Positions 34,468 to 44,782 are shown, counted from the first letter of the stretch. The stretch is DNA of 64,000 nucleotides from Lachnospiraceae bacterium (GCA_017618075.1 JAFZUY010000028.1:34330-98329), one strand, 5' to 3'. Notes: a model not told the origin generated them from the letters alone. A program made the numbers and translations.

Positions 34468-34516
34468 GACAAAAGATGGAATGTTAGCATACAAATTATG
34501 AGGGGGACGATATTCT

Positions 34517-35296
34517 ATGAAAATTATTGCTGCTGATGATGAAACTATTGCTTTGGAAGTTTTGGTTGATTCCATAAAAGAAGCAGAACCCAATGCTGAA
34601 GTAATTTCTTTTAAGACAGGAAAAGAAGTACTTGAGTATCTTTCGGAAAACACATGCGACATCTGTTTCTTCGATATCGAAATGAGAGACATGAACGGTA
34701 TCGAACTTGCTTATGAAGCCAAGAAGTACAATTCGAAGATTAATATCATCTTTGTTACCGGTTATTCAGAGTATACACAGGATGCTTTCGAAGTACGTGC
34801 CTCAGGTTACGTTTTAAAGCCTGTTACAGCTGTTAAAATCGCTGAGGAATTAAGAAACTTAAGAAACCCTGTTGAAGAAGATAAGAACAGTTACGATGTT
34901 TATGTAAAGACATTCGGTAACTTTGATGTTTATTCGAAGGGCGATCCCATTGTATTTAAGAGATCAAGATCAAAGGAACTTTTAGCATACCTTATCGACA
35001 GAAAGGGTGCAGGAGTTACGAAGAAGGAAATCGCTTCAATACTTTTCCCTAACCAGGATTATGACAGAAAAGTAGAAGACTACATCAACAAGATTTACAG
35101 GGAAATGACCAGATCTTTAAACGAAGCAGGTCTTGGCGATGTTGTAGTAAAGAAGAGAAACTATTATGCTATAAATCCCGACAAGATTAAATGCGATAGA
35201 TATGATTTCGAAAAAGGCAAATCATCCGCAATTAAAGCATATATGGGAGAATACATGCAGCAGTACGCATGGGCAACATTTAAGATTTCTAGATAA
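34517..35296 (+). CDS. Response regulator with SARP/BTAD-type winged-helix domain
   Basis: A 259-residue protein. Residues 1-120 are a receiver domain with acidic pair ADDE, phosphoacceptor Asp in [15 protein letters not shown] (about residue 54), Thr in FVTGYSEY and Lys in GYVLKPV. Residues about 130-220 form a winged-helix domain of the kind in SARP-type regulators ([25 protein letters not shown]). There is no adjacent histidine kinase, so the partner is elsewhere. Many Lachnospiraceae have numerous such orphan regulators. A ribosome site GAGGGGG lies upstream. Confidence 0.85.
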   Translation: MKIIAADDETIALEVLVDSIKEAEPNAEVISFKTGKEVLEYLSENTCDICFFDIEMRDMNGIELAYEAKKYNSKINIIFVTGYSEYTQDAFEVRASGYVLKPVTAVKIAEELRNLRNPVEEDKNSYDVYVKTFGNFDVYSKGDPIVFKRSRSKELLAYLIDRKGAGVTKKEIASILFPNQDYDRKVEDYINKIYREMTRSLNEAGLGDVVVKKRNYYAINPDKIKCDRYDFEKGKSSAIKAYMGEYMQQYAWATFKISR

Positions 35297-35314
35297 TTAA
35301 TTTGGGGGACGGAT

Positions 35315-35716
35315 ATGGGTGCAGAATTTAATGATGATGAGGAACAGGTAGTTGAGAAAAAGAGATGGGCTCTTTTCGGACTTCCCTTTACCTTCACAAA
35401 ATATATCGTAAAAAAAGATATCCTGACGATTGAGTCCGGCTGTTTTACCAAAAAAGAAGACGACTGCTATATGTACAAGATTCAGGATGTTGAACTTCAG
35501 AGAGGCTTTTTCCAGAGACTCTTCGGACTCGGCTGTGTAATCTGCTATACAGGTGATACCACACATCCGAAGCTTTATCTACACAATATAAAGAACTCCA
35601 AGGAGACCAAGGACTTTATATTAAAATATTCCGAAGAAGCAAGACTTAAGAGAAGAACTCTCAATACATTAAATATCGGAGCTCACGATGTCGAGGACAT
35701 CGGCGAAGACTGTTAA
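35315..35716 (+). CDS. Bacterial PH-like (bPH) domain protein
   Basis: A 133-residue soluble protein. The segment from about 22 to 105, with ILTIESGCFTKKEDD, YKIQDVELQRGFFQRLFGLGCV and LYLHNIKNSKETKDFIL, matches the YdbS-like bPH domain. The neighbouring hydrophobic helices found in full YdbS proteins are missing. It starts 18 bp after the response-regulator gene with GGGGGAC as ribosome site, and a terminator follows, so these two form a small operon. The function is unknown. Confidence 0.72.
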   Translation: MGAEFNDDEEQVVEKKRWALFGLPFTFTKYIVKKDILTIESGCFTKKEDDCYMYKIQDVELQRGFFQRLFGLGCVICYTGDTTHPKLYLHNIKNSKETKDFILKYSEEARLKRRTLNTLNIGAHDVEDIGEDC

Positions 35717-35722
35717 GGATTT

Positions 35723-35757
35723 AAGGCAGGTTTAGCTACCTGCCTTTCATTTTTTTA
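35723..35757 (+). terminator. Terminator after the bPH-domain gene
   Basis: AAGGCAGGT / TACCTGCCTT stem, then TTTCATTTTTTT. Confidence 0.8.
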
Positions 35758-35779
35758 GGGCTCATAAAAGAAGGCAAAT

Positions 35780-37174
35780 ATGAATTATTTAGAATGCAGG
35801 GAATGGTTAGAGAATCGAAGAAAGACGTTAGGTTCTGTTCCCGGATTGAAAGAAGTGAATAAATTACTTGACGCCTTTGGAAGACCGGACAAAGGCCTTC
35901 CTATAGTTCATATTGCGGGAACAAACGGTAAGGGTAGTATTGGGTATCTTTTAGAGCATTCGCTGGCAAACAGTGGAATCAAGGTTGGAAGATTCTTATC
36001 GCCAGCCGTTGTTGATGAGCGTGAGATTATACTTGTTAATGGCAAAATGGTGCCAAAGACAATATGGGAAAAGAATCTTTCATTAATTATTGAAACAGTA
36101 GAAAAGAACAATCTTAAGGCAACTGCTTTTGAGATTGAGTTTGTGCTTTCGCTCTTAATCTTTAAGGAAAAGAATTGCGACATAATTGTTCTTGAATGCG
36201 GTATGGGCGGAAAGCTTGATGCGACTAATGCAATTGAGAACAGTTTAGTTGACATAATTGCATCTATAAGCATTGATCATATTGCCTTTTTAGGGGATAC
36301 TTTAAAAGATATAAGTTTACATAAGTTCGGAATCATAAAAGAAACATCGAAGAATGTTGTACTTGCTCCGCAGGTCGAAGAGGTTGAGCGTTATTTTGAA
36401 GATTATGTTAATAACTTATGTAAACCAAATAAAGCAAATAATAATAATTCAAAAGAGCGTAAAAATAACAGCAAAGAATTATCAAAAGATTCAAATATAA
36501 CTATTAATAATAAAAATTTCGAAAATCTCCATATTATTAAAAGCGACAGAAAAGCCGCAAAGTTTAAAACATCATCAAAATCCGGAAGCATTTCGCAGAT
36601 TTTATCATATAAGAATTATGTAAACCTTAACCTAAACCTTATAGGCAAGCATCAATGCGATAATGCAATCACTGTACTGGATGCGATAGAAGTGCTTAAA
36701 GGTGAAGGCTATAAGATTACTGACAATGCTGTAAAGAAAGCCTTTGAAAACGCAGTCTGGCCCGGCAGATTTGAAATCATTAAGAATAAAGACTATACTT
36801 TTATTCTCGACGGAGCACATAATATGGATGCTGTCGACAGGCTTTTCGAAAACATAAACTTGTATTTTACAAATCGAAACCTGATATATATAATTGGTAT
36901 GTACAAAGACAAGGCATTCGAAAATGTGATTGAAAAGTATGCGCCGAAAGCCAAGGCAATTGTAACCGTAACGCCTAAAGATAAGTCGCGTGCGGTTGAG
37001 GCTTTTGAACTTGGAAAAATCGTAAAAGATTATAACGAAGTAGTTACGGCTGCAGATTCTTACTTCGAAGCACTTGAGATTGCCAAACTTTTTGCCGAAA
37101 AGAAAGATGTGATACTTATATTCGGATCGCTTTCTTTTATGGGCGATTTCAGAAGCATCATAAATAACAAATAA
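35780..37174 (+). CDS. folC: Folylpolyglutamate synthase/dihydrofolate synthase
   Basis: A 464-residue Mur-ligase-fold enzyme that adds glutamate to dihydropteroate and folates. [14 protein letters not shown] is the ATP loop, [14 protein letters not shown] the metal loop, [12 protein letters not shown] a further family motif, and WPGRFEI and [10 protein letters not shown] mark the C-terminal domain. A low-complexity Asn/Lys/Ser-rich insert (about residues 212-250, DNA 36415-36530, very AT-rich) interrupts the region before the linker and is unusual. It opens the folC-folE-folP run. Confidence 0.93.
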   Translation: MNYLECREWLENRRKTLGSVPGLKEVNKLLDAFGRPDKGLPIVHIAGTNGKGSIGYLLEHSLANSGIKVGRFLSPAVVDEREIILVNGKMVPKTIWEKNLSLIIETVEKNNLKATAFEIEFVLSLLIFKEKNCDIIVLECGMGGKLDATNAIENSLVDIIASISIDHIAFLGDTLKDISLHKFGIIKETSKNVVLAPQVEEVERYFEDYVNNLCKPNKANNNNSKERKNNSKELSKDSNITINNKNFENLHIIKSDRKAAKFKTSSKSGSISQILSYKNYVNLNLNLIGKHQCDNAITVLDAIEVLKGEGYKITDNAVKKAFENAVWPGRFEIIKNKDYTFILDGAHNMDAVDRLFENINLYFTNRNLIYIIGMYKDKAFENVIEKYAPKAKAIVTVTPKDKSRAVEAFELGKIVKDYNEVVTAADSYFEALEIAKLFAEKKDVILIFGSLSFMGDFRSIINNK

Positions 37175-37187
37175 AGAAGAGAAAAAG

Positions 37188-37742
37188 ATGATTGACGAGA
37201 AAAAGATAAAAGAAGGGGTTAAGCTTCTTCTTGAAGGAATAGGTGAAGATATAACAAGAGAGGGCTTAGTCGATACGCCCGACAGAATCGCAAGAATGTA
37301 CTCAGAGATTTATGCCGGATACGAAGACGACGCTGCAAATCACTTGTCCAGAAGATTTCACGTAGACAACGACGATATAGTACTAGAAAAGAATATTGTA
37401 TTCTATTCAACCTGCGAACATCACATGATGCCGTTTTACGGAAAGGCTCATATCGCTTACATTCCGAATAAGGAAGTAGTCGGCATCTCCAAACTTGCGA
37501 GAACGCTTGAGGTTTATGCAAGACGCCTCCAGATTCAGGAAAAACTTACCGATCAGGTGGCAGACAGCATTTTCAAAGAGCTTAATGCCAAAGGCGTTAT
37601 GGTAGTAATCGAAGCCGAGCATATGTGCATGACAATGCGCGGCATCAAAAAGCCCGGCACCACGACAGTTACAATGGCAACACGCGGCCTGTTCGAAGAA
37701 GAAGAGTACAAGAACCGCTTCTTCAATCTTTTAAAATTATAA
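37188..37742 (+). CDS. folE: GTP cyclohydrolase I
   Basis: A 184-residue enzyme converting GTP to dihydroneopterin triphosphate, the first step of folate synthesis. [17 protein letters not shown] and [21 protein letters not shown] (zinc Cys and His) are diagnostic, and the later [11 protein letters not shown] supplies the second zinc cysteine. It starts 14 bp after folC. A terminator-like hairpin separates it from folP. Confidence 0.97.
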   Translation: MIDEKKIKEGVKLLLEGIGEDITREGLVDTPDRIARMYSEIYAGYEDDAANHLSRRFHVDNDDIVLEKNIVFYSTCEHHMMPFYGKAHIAYIPNKEVVGISKLARTLEVYARRLQIQEKLTDQVADSIFKELNAKGVMVVIEAEHMCMTMRGIKKPGTTTVTMATRGLFEEEEYKNRFFNLLKL

Positions 37743-37747
37743 TTATA

Positions 37748-37778
37748 AAAGCGGTTTTTCATAAACCGCTTTAATTTT
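37748..37778 (+). terminator. Hairpin terminator between folE and folP
   Basis: AAAGCGGTTT / AAACCGCTTT with a 5-nt loop and AATTTTT. The folP ribosome site follows at once, so folP expression may rely on partial readthrough. Confidence 0.75.
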
Positions 37779-37790
37779 TGGGGAGAAAAC

Positions 37791-38753
37791 ATGGTAAAAG
37801 AAATAAAAATCGGCAACAGAACATATAACCTGTGCGGACGCACATATGTAATGGGCATCTTAAATGTAACGCCTGATTCATTTTCTGACGGCGGTCAGTT
37901 TATCGACAAAGATGCAGCTGTTAAAAGAGCAATAGAGATGTTCGAAGAAGGAGCTGCAATAATCGATATCGGCGGAGAATCCACAAGACCCGGTTACACA
38001 CCTGTCAGCGCTGAACTTCAGATTGAGCGCGTAATACCGGTCATAAAAGAAATAAAGAAAAACCTCGATATTCCTGTATCTGTAGACACATACGATGCAA
38101 AAGTAGCAAGAGCTGCATTAGAGGCCGGCTGTGACATCGTAAATGATATCTGGGGCCTTCAGAAAGATCCCGAAATGGCCAAAGTCATAGCAGAGTATGA
38201 TGCAGTCTGTGTATTGATGCATAACAGAGACAATACCAATTACGGAAACTTCGTTAATGACGTGCTTATAGACACAAGAATAATGATTGACAGAGCGCTT
38301 GATGCAGGAATCAAAAGAGAGCGAATTATCCTTGATCCCGGCGTAGGCTTCGCCAAAAACGTTGAGCAGAATTTATGCATCATCAATCATATGGATGATT
38401 TTAAAGTGTTCGACTGTCCGGTTCTTTTAGGAACGAGCAGAAAATCTGTTATAGGCAAGACGCTGGATCTGCCTGTTGAAGAGAGACTTGAAGGCACGCT
38501 TGCCACAACGGTTATGGCCTGCATGAAAGACATCGACTTCGTCAGAGTACACGATGTAAAAGAAAATGTCAGAGCAATCAGAATGACTGAGGCCATACTT
38601 AATACATTCGAACCGCCTATGAATGAACCCATGTGTATTTACGGTCCGCCTGAAATGTTAAACGGAGGTGGTGCCTTGTATCAGCCTAATGCTTCAAACT
38701 CAGGATTTGATATGAGAAATATGATGAATTATCCGGATATACATAAACAGTAA
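37791..38753 (+). CDS. folP: Dihydropteroate synthase
   Basis: A 320-residue TIM-barrel enzyme, the sulfonamide target, joining pteridine and p-aminobenzoate. VMGILNVTPDSFSDGGQF, DIGGESTRPGYTPV and LLGTSRKSVIGKTL are the family motifs. The barrel ends at about residue 270. The last about 45 residues (FEPPMNEPMCIYGPPEMLN and an Asn/Met-rich end) form an extension not needed for the fold. ATG is preceded by GGGGAG. It is convergent with folB-folK. Confidence 0.96.
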   Translation: MVKEIKIGNRTYNLCGRTYVMGILNVTPDSFSDGGQFIDKDAAVKRAIEMFEEGAAIIDIGGESTRPGYTPVSAELQIERVIPVIKEIKKNLDIPVSVDTYDAKVARAALEAGCDIVNDIWGLQKDPEMAKVIAEYDAVCVLMHNRDNTNYGNFVNDVLIDTRIMIDRALDAGIKRERIILDPGVGFAKNVEQNLCIINHMDDFKVFDCPVLLGTSRKSVIGKTLDLPVEERLEGTLATTVMACMKDIDFVRVHDVKENVRAIRMTEAILNTFEPPMNEPMCIYGPPEMLNGGGALYQPNASNSGFDMRNMMNYPDIHKQ

Positions 38754-38782
38754 AAAAAGGACTTCATTTCGAAGTCCTTTTT
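38754..38782. terminator. Bidirectional terminator between folP and folBK
   Basis: AAAAAGGACTTC / GAAGTCCTTTTT with a 5-nt loop, flanked by A-runs and T-runs for both directions. Confidence 0.85.
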
Positions 38783-38790
38783 CATATATT

Positions 38791-39606
38791 TTATTTTTCA
38801 AGTTTACATAACAATTCTTTGGCCGTCATATTAAATCTAGGGTGAATCACATAGGGAGCTATCTCGCAAAGAGGCTTTAATACGAATTCTCTGTTAGCCA
38901 TATCGGGATGAGGGATAATTAAGTTATTGGTTGACATAACTAAATCATCATAAAAGATAATATCCAAATCCAGCGTTCTCGGACCCCAGTGAATGGTTCT
39001 TTCTCTGCCGGCTTCGTTTTCTTCGATGTTAAGTCTTGCAAGAAGTTCTTCGGGAGAGTAGAGAGTTTCAATCTTGAATACACCGTTTAAGAAATCATCC
39101 TGCTCAACATCTCCGTAAGGCTTTGTTTCTATAAGTCCCGAAATATCCTTAACTTCGATGCAATCATCCATCGAAAGATTATCTATGGCGTTCTCTATAT
39201 ATTCTTCGCGTTCTCCCATATTTGAGCCGACAGCAATATACGCAGTGTGTCTGCATCTGAAAACCTTGAGCGAAACGGTATCAAATTTCGACGGAATAGG
39301 AGCATCGGGTTTGCAGATTTCAAGTGACACAGATTTTAGAAGCTTAAAAGTTAAAAGAAGCTTTCTGGAAAGCTCATTTACAAGCGTCTCGAGAAGATTA
39401 ACCTGATTGACAACCATATAGTCTTTTATGAACTCGCAGACCTTGGCATAATCAAGAGTATCCTCGATATCGTCGCTTAAACTTGCGGTCAGAGTATCAA
39501 CTTCGAATTCTGCGTTGATAACGAATTTCTGACCTTTTGATTTTTCGTTTTCGTATACTCCGTGATGAGCAAAAACTTCAAGACCTTTAATGATAATCTT
39601 ATCCAT
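38791..39606 (-). CDS. folKB: Bifunctional dihydroneopterin aldolase / HPPK
   Basis: A 271-residue fusion. Residues 1-115 are dihydroneopterin aldolase (FolB: IIIKGLEVFAHHGVYENEK, with catalytic Glu and the later Lys in EICKPDAPIP). Residues 118-271 are 6-hydroxymethyl-dihydropterin pyrophosphokinase (FolK: AYIAVGSNMGEREEYIENAI, and WGPRTLDLDIIFYDD with the two metal Asp). Two consecutive folate steps are thus in one chain, a common clostridial fusion. Convergent with folP; the TgpA-like gene is the next one upstream on the same strand. Confidence 0.96.
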   Translation of the reverse strand: MDKIIIKGLEVFAHHGVYENEKSKGQKFVINAEFEVDTLTASLSDDIEDTLDYAKVCEFIKDYMVVNQVNLLETLVNELSRKLLLTFKLLKSVSLEICKPDAPIPSKFDTVSLKVFRCRHTAYIAVGSNMGEREEYIENAIDNLSMDDCIEVKDISGLIETKPYGDVEQDDFLNGVFKIETLYSPEELLARLNIEENEAGRERTIHWGPRTLDLDIIFYDDLVMSTNNLIIPHPDMANREFVLKPLCEIAPYVIHPRFNMTAKELLCKLEK

Positions 39607-39633
39607 AAATTCCCCTCCTTAAAAGTTAACCCT

Positions 39634-41970
39634 TTACGAATACATTACCTTCTCGTAATGCTCAAATAATGCCTTTGTGTCAACATCTTTCTGCTTCTTG
39701 TGACGGTTGTTGTAGTTGGCCAGATAAAGATCGTAAGCCTCCTTTACATCCATCGGAAGAGGATTGTCTTTTTTCAAATATCCCTTCCTCTTAAGCATAG
39801 CAGAAAGTTTGGAATATTCATATATTACAAGATGATATTCGTCATTATTCTTACGATATACGGCAAGTTTTATGCGAATTACCAAAAATCTTATTAAGAA
39901 GTAAAGAACAGCTGCTCCGATAAATATCGCAAATATTCTCATTACCGTTACTCGTACGTTTGCGGTATTGAAATTAAAGATGTCAAAAATCTTGTTGATA
40001 TTAAAACCGCTGTTATTTCCTGAGTTGGGATTAATTGTTGTTCCGAACTCCTCAAAATTCAATGTATTGGCAGTGATTGCAGAGAAGAAACCGAATGAAA
40101 AACGACTTAAATCATTATCGTCTTCTCCGAATGAAGGTATCGTTGCCTCGAAAGGAACGAATCCGTATCCATCAAGATAAATTTCTATCCATGCATGTGC
40201 ATATGAATCGTTTACAGGTACTTTAAGAACGGCTTCCAGATCGATATCTTTCCCTCCGCTGTACCATTCATTATAGTCATCATCAGTCATTATAGCGTTC
40301 TCATAAACAAGAGATATGGGAATACAGTAGCCCTCACAATACCTCGCGGGAATGCCCATTTCACGAAGTAAAAGAGTAGTGGCGGATGCAAAATGTGCAC
40401 AGAAACCTCTTTGCTGATGAGTCAAAAAATATTCTACAAAATCTCTTCTGTAAGGAGTTCTGCCGGGCGCCATGGTATAACTGAAGTTGTTATAAAAATA
40501 ATTATAAATGGCTTTTGCAGATTCTAATCTGTATTGGTTGATGTCATCACTGTCCGAAGGAGTTATATTGGTTAAAGTTTCATCCAATGTCTCTTTTAAA
40601 TCATCCGGAACGGTAAGACAGGTATCGTAAACATAATTGTAATAATCTTCATCCGTAATAAGTGAATCATCAATTTTTTTGTTATAATCATCCTCGCTTA
40701 AAACAGGTTTATATATAATTTCGTATATATTATTACTTGTTTCGGGATATTCAATATCGTCTGTGCTCGAAAAATAAGGAAGATAGTTAAATCTTGTATC
40801 TGCATCGATATTTTCCACATGCATTTTTGCGGTATTTCCGAAATCATATTCTCTTGTGTTTTCGAAAGGTGTAAAGTCCGTAGTGCTTGAATACCATCCG
40901 GAAGATATATAGTTGCTTCCCGTAAAACCTTTAAGATAAATGGTTTCATAATTAATTGGTACAAATGTAACCTCAAGATCAGTTTCGAAATCAGGTCTTA
41001 CCTGGCTGACACCTCCGAGACGTCCGCCTGAAAGACCACCGGTAGATGAGTATGAATCAAAAAATCCGGAAAAACCTGACTGAACAAGTATTTTTACATA
41101 TTCCTGTGTTTGCTTGTGAATAGCGTTTCCGGGAACAGGTGAAATCGGTAAACTTAACGGTGCTTTCAATACAAGGATAATGATAAGCGAAATAATAAAC
41201 GAATAACCGAATGAATACAAAAATACAGGTATATCCGATTGATATGCGTATCGATCCTCACGCCGCATTTTTATTCGCATAAATTCATGAGTTCGTTTCC
41301 CTTTGACCTGCATCCTTGAATGCCTTGATAACTGAAGAAAAACAACGCTTGTATAGACGAATAAAAGTCCTAAAAGATATATTGCTGAAGGCATTTTGTG
41401 AATAAAAAGCGCGATTTCGATATAAGGGAAAGTTACCAGCGCCGTCTCAAACGCATTCATATAACCGGAAATGGTTACGTTTAAAAGAATAGCGGTAAAT
41501 GCTCCTAAAAAGAGTGCGGCAACCGTAACGGTAAAATATCTGTTTGTAACAGTTTCCAAACCTTCACGGATAGCGGCAAGTCCGAAATAATCGGAATATT
41601 CTTCAAATACGATGTTTATTATCGCCTGGAAACCTGAGTTAGCCACCATATAATATCTTGCAAGTTCAACGGTGAAGGCTATAAACAAAATGATATAAAA
41701 GGCATAGAAAATCAGTTTGTTAAAGTAAAGGAAAGAAACGTAAAACGAGAAAAATGCAAAAGCTATTATAATAATAGGTCTGTTGTATTCAATCTCAAAA
41801 GCATCCAAAAGGCCGCAGATAGAGCAGTAAGTGGCAATATAAACCAGAATGCCTTTAAAAAGGCATATAAGAAAACGGTTGCTCTTCTTTGTCTGCGTTA
41901 CTTCGCCGACAATGAGTTTGTTATCCTTTATTTCTTTTTTGTAAATGATTTTGTCAAGCCAGGATATCAT
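39634..41970 (-). CDS. Transglutaminase-like membrane protein (TgpA family)
   Basis: A 778-residue protein. About seven hydrophobic helices lie in the first 280 residues (with a further break near 230), then an extracellular region with a transglutaminase core at about residues 500-610: GFCAHFASATTLLLREMGIPARY (Cys), HAWIEIYLDGYGFVPFEAT (His and Asp). A late membrane helix (about 670-690) and a C-terminal domain of unknown type end the protein. It belongs to the MoxR-DUF58-TgpA operon, in which the product probably processes or links cell-surface proteins or peptides. It lies 36 bp after the DUF58 gene. Confidence 0.88.
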   Translation of the reverse strand: MISWLDKIIYKKEIKDNKLIVGEVTQTKKSNRFLICLFKGILVYIATYCSICGLLDAFEIEYNRPIIIIAFAFFSFYVSFLYFNKLIFYAFYIILFIAFTVELARYYMVANSGFQAIINIVFEEYSDYFGLAAIREGLETVTNRYFTVTVAALFLGAFTAILLNVTISGYMNAFETALVTFPYIEIALFIHKMPSAIYLLGLLFVYTSVVFLQLSRHSRMQVKGKRTHEFMRIKMRREDRYAYQSDIPVFLYSFGYSFIISLIIILVLKAPLSLPISPVPGNAIHKQTQEYVKILVQSGFSGFFDSYSSTGGLSGGRLGGVSQVRPDFETDLEVTFVPINYETIYLKGFTGSNYISSGWYSSTTDFTPFENTREYDFGNTAKMHVENIDADTRFNYLPYFSSTDDIEYPETSNNIYEIIYKPVLSEDDYNKKIDDSLITDEDYYNYVYDTCLTVPDDLKETLDETLTNITPSDSDDINQYRLESAKAIYNYFYNNFSYTMAPGRTPYRRDFVEYFLTHQQRGFCAHFASATTLLLREMGIPARYCEGYCIPISLVYENAIMTDDDYNEWYSGGKDIDLEAVLKVPVNDSYAHAWIEIYLDGYGFVPFEATIPSFGEDDNDLSRFSFGFFSAITANTLNFEEFGTTINPNSGNNSGFNINKIFDIFNFNTANVRVTVMRIFAIFIGAAVLYFLIRFLVIRIKLAVYRKNNDEYHLVIYEYSKLSAMLKRKGYLKKDNPLPMDVKEAYDLYLANYNNRHKKQKDVDTKALFEHYEKVMYS

Positions 41971-42006
41971 ATGTTATGTAAACCTATCTATAAATCCCAA
42001 ATTACT

Positions 42007-43014
42007 TTATTCGCTGATCTTAATCGTCTTTCCGATAATATGAATTACGGTTGCAATCTTACCGGAAGAGTGAAGATATGTATTCAAAGCATTTTCCCTG
42101 CCTTCATATAAAGGCTGGCAGTAAAAATGCGTCATTGCCTCAAGCAAACCTGCTTCATCTGTAACGGTAAAAAACGTGTAATCGCAGGAGATGTCGTTGT
42201 AAATGCAGACCTCAAATCTTTCTTTCTTTTCATACATGATTTTTATACATGATAAAAGAGACTCTGCGGTATCGTGTATTTCATCTCTGCAAAGCTCGGG
42301 AACGAGGATGATTGCAAGAGATGATGTATGTGCCATTTCTTTTACGAATAAATCATCTAACTTCGCTGAGAGCTTCCAGTGAATTCTCTGAAGTCTGTCG
42401 CCCGGACGGTATTCACGGATTTCTTTTACGTCGGATGATATATTACCGATGTTTTCCGATTCGGTGAATTCATCGGGACCATCCTTCGGGACAGCGGGCG
42501 GAAAATCGCCGATGTTTCGTTCTTTCGGAAGAACAGGCACGGAAGATTCCAGCGATACATTTATTTCTTTTCTGAAAATGGATAAATAGTCGTGAAGAAT
42601 AAATTTCTCAATAGTGATGCTTACAAGTCCGATATCATAGCTTTCCAAAGGAATCGTAAAAGAATTGCTCTTCCTGGTAAGCGGAATCGACATTTTATGC
42701 TTTGTCATGCTCGGATAGAAATTGTTTTCTGCGGTAAAAACTACATCACATGAGAAAAGTCCGATGGGAGCTGCGTTTTTATATTCAAGTACAAAAGCGG
42801 GAGAGTTTGGCTCCTCTACATAATCGGAAACCGGTGAAAGTGTGAAGGTGAATTTGTCGCTAACATTAAAGAAAACAATTAACGAAACAGGAATTAAGAT
42901 AAATAGCATTAAAATAAAAAGCACGATTGCCGGCTGTTCATAAATGAGTGCAAGCGCGCTTATTATTCCAATTGAAAATATATATAAAATAAGTGTAAGA
43001 ATATTTACCTTCAT
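42007..43014 (-). CDS. DUF58 domain protein
   Basis: A 335-residue protein with two N-terminal hydrophobic helices (about 5-50), a beta-rich middle and the DUF58 core: EIREYRPGDRLQRIHWKLSAKLDDLFVKE near residue 197. DUF58 proteins resemble von Willebrand A domains and are encoded with MoxR ATPases. The stop codon abuts the MoxR gene, consistent with translational coupling. Role inferred: client or adaptor of the ATPase in cell-surface maturation. Confidence 0.9.
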   Translation of the reverse strand: MKVNILTLILYIFSIGIISALALIYEQPAIVLFILMLFILIPVSLIVFFNVSDKFTFTLSPVSDYVEEPNSPAFVLEYKNAAPIGLFSCDVVFTAENNFYPSMTKHKMSIPLTRKSNSFTIPLESYDIGLVSITIEKFILHDYLSIFRKEINVSLESSVPVLPKERNIGDFPPAVPKDGPDEFTESENIGNISSDVKEIREYRPGDRLQRIHWKLSAKLDDLFVKEMAHTSSLAIILVPELCRDEIHDTAESLLSCIKIMYEKKERFEVCIYNDISCDYTFFTVTDEAGLLEAMTHFYCQPLYEGRENALNTYLHSSGKIATVIHIIGKTIKISE

Positions 43015-43944
43015 TTAAGGAACCTTTACGGAATCAAATGCAAGATTTAATGCGCTCTCGATATTCATTCCGCATGCTTTTGATTTGGTTGATAAAATGA
43101 TTCTGTGGTTTGCGATAGGAAAGAAAACTGCCTTAAAATCTTCGGGAACTACAAAGTCTCTGCCTTCAAGGAAAGCGTGTGCCTTGGCCATCTTGATAAG
43201 AGCAATACTTCCTCTGGGGGATAAACCGAGTGCGAAAGTATCAGTATTTCTGGTGGCTTCAGTAAGAGATACCGCATAGTCATAGAGACTTTCTTTTATT
43301 TTTGTGTTTTCTACTTCTTCCTGGTAAGCTAAGATTTCGTCTTTGGAAATAACTCTTTCCATCTGTTCGATTGTTTTATGAGAGTCACCTTTAAGAATCG
43401 TAACTGCAGATTCATGTGAAGGATAACCCATCGAAAGACGAACCATAAATCTGTCGAGCTGAGATTCGGGAAGCTTTTGCGTACCTGAAGCGCCGATAGG
43501 GTTCTGGGTAGCAATTACCATAAAAGGTTTAGGCAAATATCTAGTAACTCCGTCAACCGTTGCATGACCTTCCTCCATTACTTCGAGAAGAGCAGACTGG
43601 GTCTTTGGCGAAGTTCTGTTGATTTCATCCGCAAGGAAGAGGTTCGTATAAACGGCGCCTTCCTTAAAAGTGAACTGATTTGTGGTTTTATCAAACATCG
43701 TAAAACCGGAAACATCGCTCGGAAGAACGTCTGGAGTAAACTGCATTCTTTTATAATCAAGATCCATTACTTTTGCGAGCGCGGTAACCAGAGTGGTCTT
43801 ACCGACACCCGGAATATCCTCAAGCAGGATATGTCCTTTCGCAAAAACCGCACACATAACCATGTCGATAACATCGTCTTTTCCGTGGATGGCGGTCCTT
43901 ATGGTACTTCTCATTTTTTCCATTTTTTCAAGTGACTGATTCAT
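43015..43944 (-). CDS. MoxR-family AAA+ ATPase
   Basis: A 309-residue AAA+ protein: Walker A EDIPGVGKTTLV, Walker B FLADEINRTSPKTQSALLEVMEE, sensor 1 ATQNPIGASGTQKLPESQLDRF. These are chaperone-like ATPases that activate partner proteins. First gene of the operon with DUF58 and the transglutaminase-like protein. The 169-bp gap upstream, shared with divergent queH, is AT-rich and I see no palindrome in it. Confidence 0.93.
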   Translation of the reverse strand: MNQSLEKMEKMRSTIRTAIHGKDDVIDMVMCAVFAKGHILLEDIPGVGKTTLVTALAKVMDLDYKRMQFTPDVLPSDVSGFTMFDKTTNQFTFKEGAVYTNLFLADEINRTSPKTQSALLEVMEEGHATVDGVTRYLPKPFMVIATQNPIGASGTQKLPESQLDRFMVRLSMGYPSHESAVTILKGDSHKTIEQMERVISKDEILAYQEEVENTKIKESLYDYAVSLTEATRNTDTFALGLSPRGSIALIKMAKAHAFLEGRDFVVPEDFKAVFFPIANHRIILSTKSKACGMNIESALNLAFDSVKVP

Positions 43945-44113
43945 GTCTTTTTCTCCGTAAATTTGATTATTTAATTTTACTAAAAAGAGCCCTTTTTTTC
44001 AATAATATTTGAAGCCGTGAGAGGTATATGGTAATATAAAAGGCGCTTGAATAAATAACACTCAGCATTATATATATCGGCTTATATATTTATTATTTTA
44101 GGGTTTTGAAAAA

Positions 44114-44782
44114 ATGGCGGGACTTCCGGCGGATTACTATATTAAACAAATGAATAAGCGTCTTTCGGACATTGAAAATCCGAAGGTATTGCTACAGGCC
44201 TGCTGTGCTCCATGCAGCAGTTACTGTCTGCTTGCGTTGCGTGATGTTGCAAGTCTCGGCGTCTATTATTATAATCCGAATATAACGTTCTTAGATGAGT
44301 ATGAGTACAGACTTTCGGAGATTAAGAGGCTCATAGGGATTTATAATGATAATCCTGACAGGGTTTTGCCTGAAGATTGCAGACAGGTTAACATAAAAAA
44401 TAGTTATGTTAACAATAATCGTATAGATATAATCGAAGCTCCTTATGAGCCTGAATTATTCCTGGAAAGAACCAATGGCTACGAATCCTGTCCCGAAAGG
44501 GGAGAAAGGTGTAGTATCTGCTTTGATTTAAGACTTAGAAAGACAGCTGAAGAAGCCAAGAAACTCGGATATGATTTCTTTGCGACAACACTTACTTTAA
44601 GTCCTCTTAAAAATGCGGATGTGATAAATGCGATAGGCGAGAAGATTGCGGAAGATGTCGGAATAAATTATCTTCCGACTGACTTCAAGAAAAAGAATGG
44701 TTATAAGATGTCGATTGAACTTTCAAAAGAGTTTAATCTCTACAGACAGAATTATTGCGGATGTATTTATTCGAAGAATTGA
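44114..44782 (+). CDS. queH: Epoxyqueuosine reductase QueH
   Basis: A 222-residue protein of the DUF208/QueH family, a non-cobalamin iron-sulfur enzyme for the last step of queuosine synthesis in tRNA. Conserved cysteines appear as QACCAPCSSYC near residue 28, GERCSICFDLRL near 134 and NYCGCIY at the C-terminus, with LTLSPLKNAD also typical. Length is normal. The protein replaces the B12-dependent QueG. It is divergent from the MoxR operon. Confidence 0.9.
   Translation: MAGLPADYYIKQMNKRLSDIENPKVLLQACCAPCSSYCLLALRDVASLGVYYYNPNITFLDEYEYRLSEIKRLIGIYNDNPDRVLPEDCRQVNIKNSYVNNNRIDIIEAPYEPELFLERTNGYESCPERGERCSICFDLRLRKTAEEAKKLGYDFFATTLTLSPLKNADVINAIGEKIAEDVGINYLPTDFKKKNGYKMSIELSKEFNLYRQNYCGCIYSKN

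Noticed and set aside
34390-34692. Long N-terminal extension of PyrB
   Set aside because: The extension runs through both divergent promoters and antisense to the response-regulator gene and lacks family similarity.
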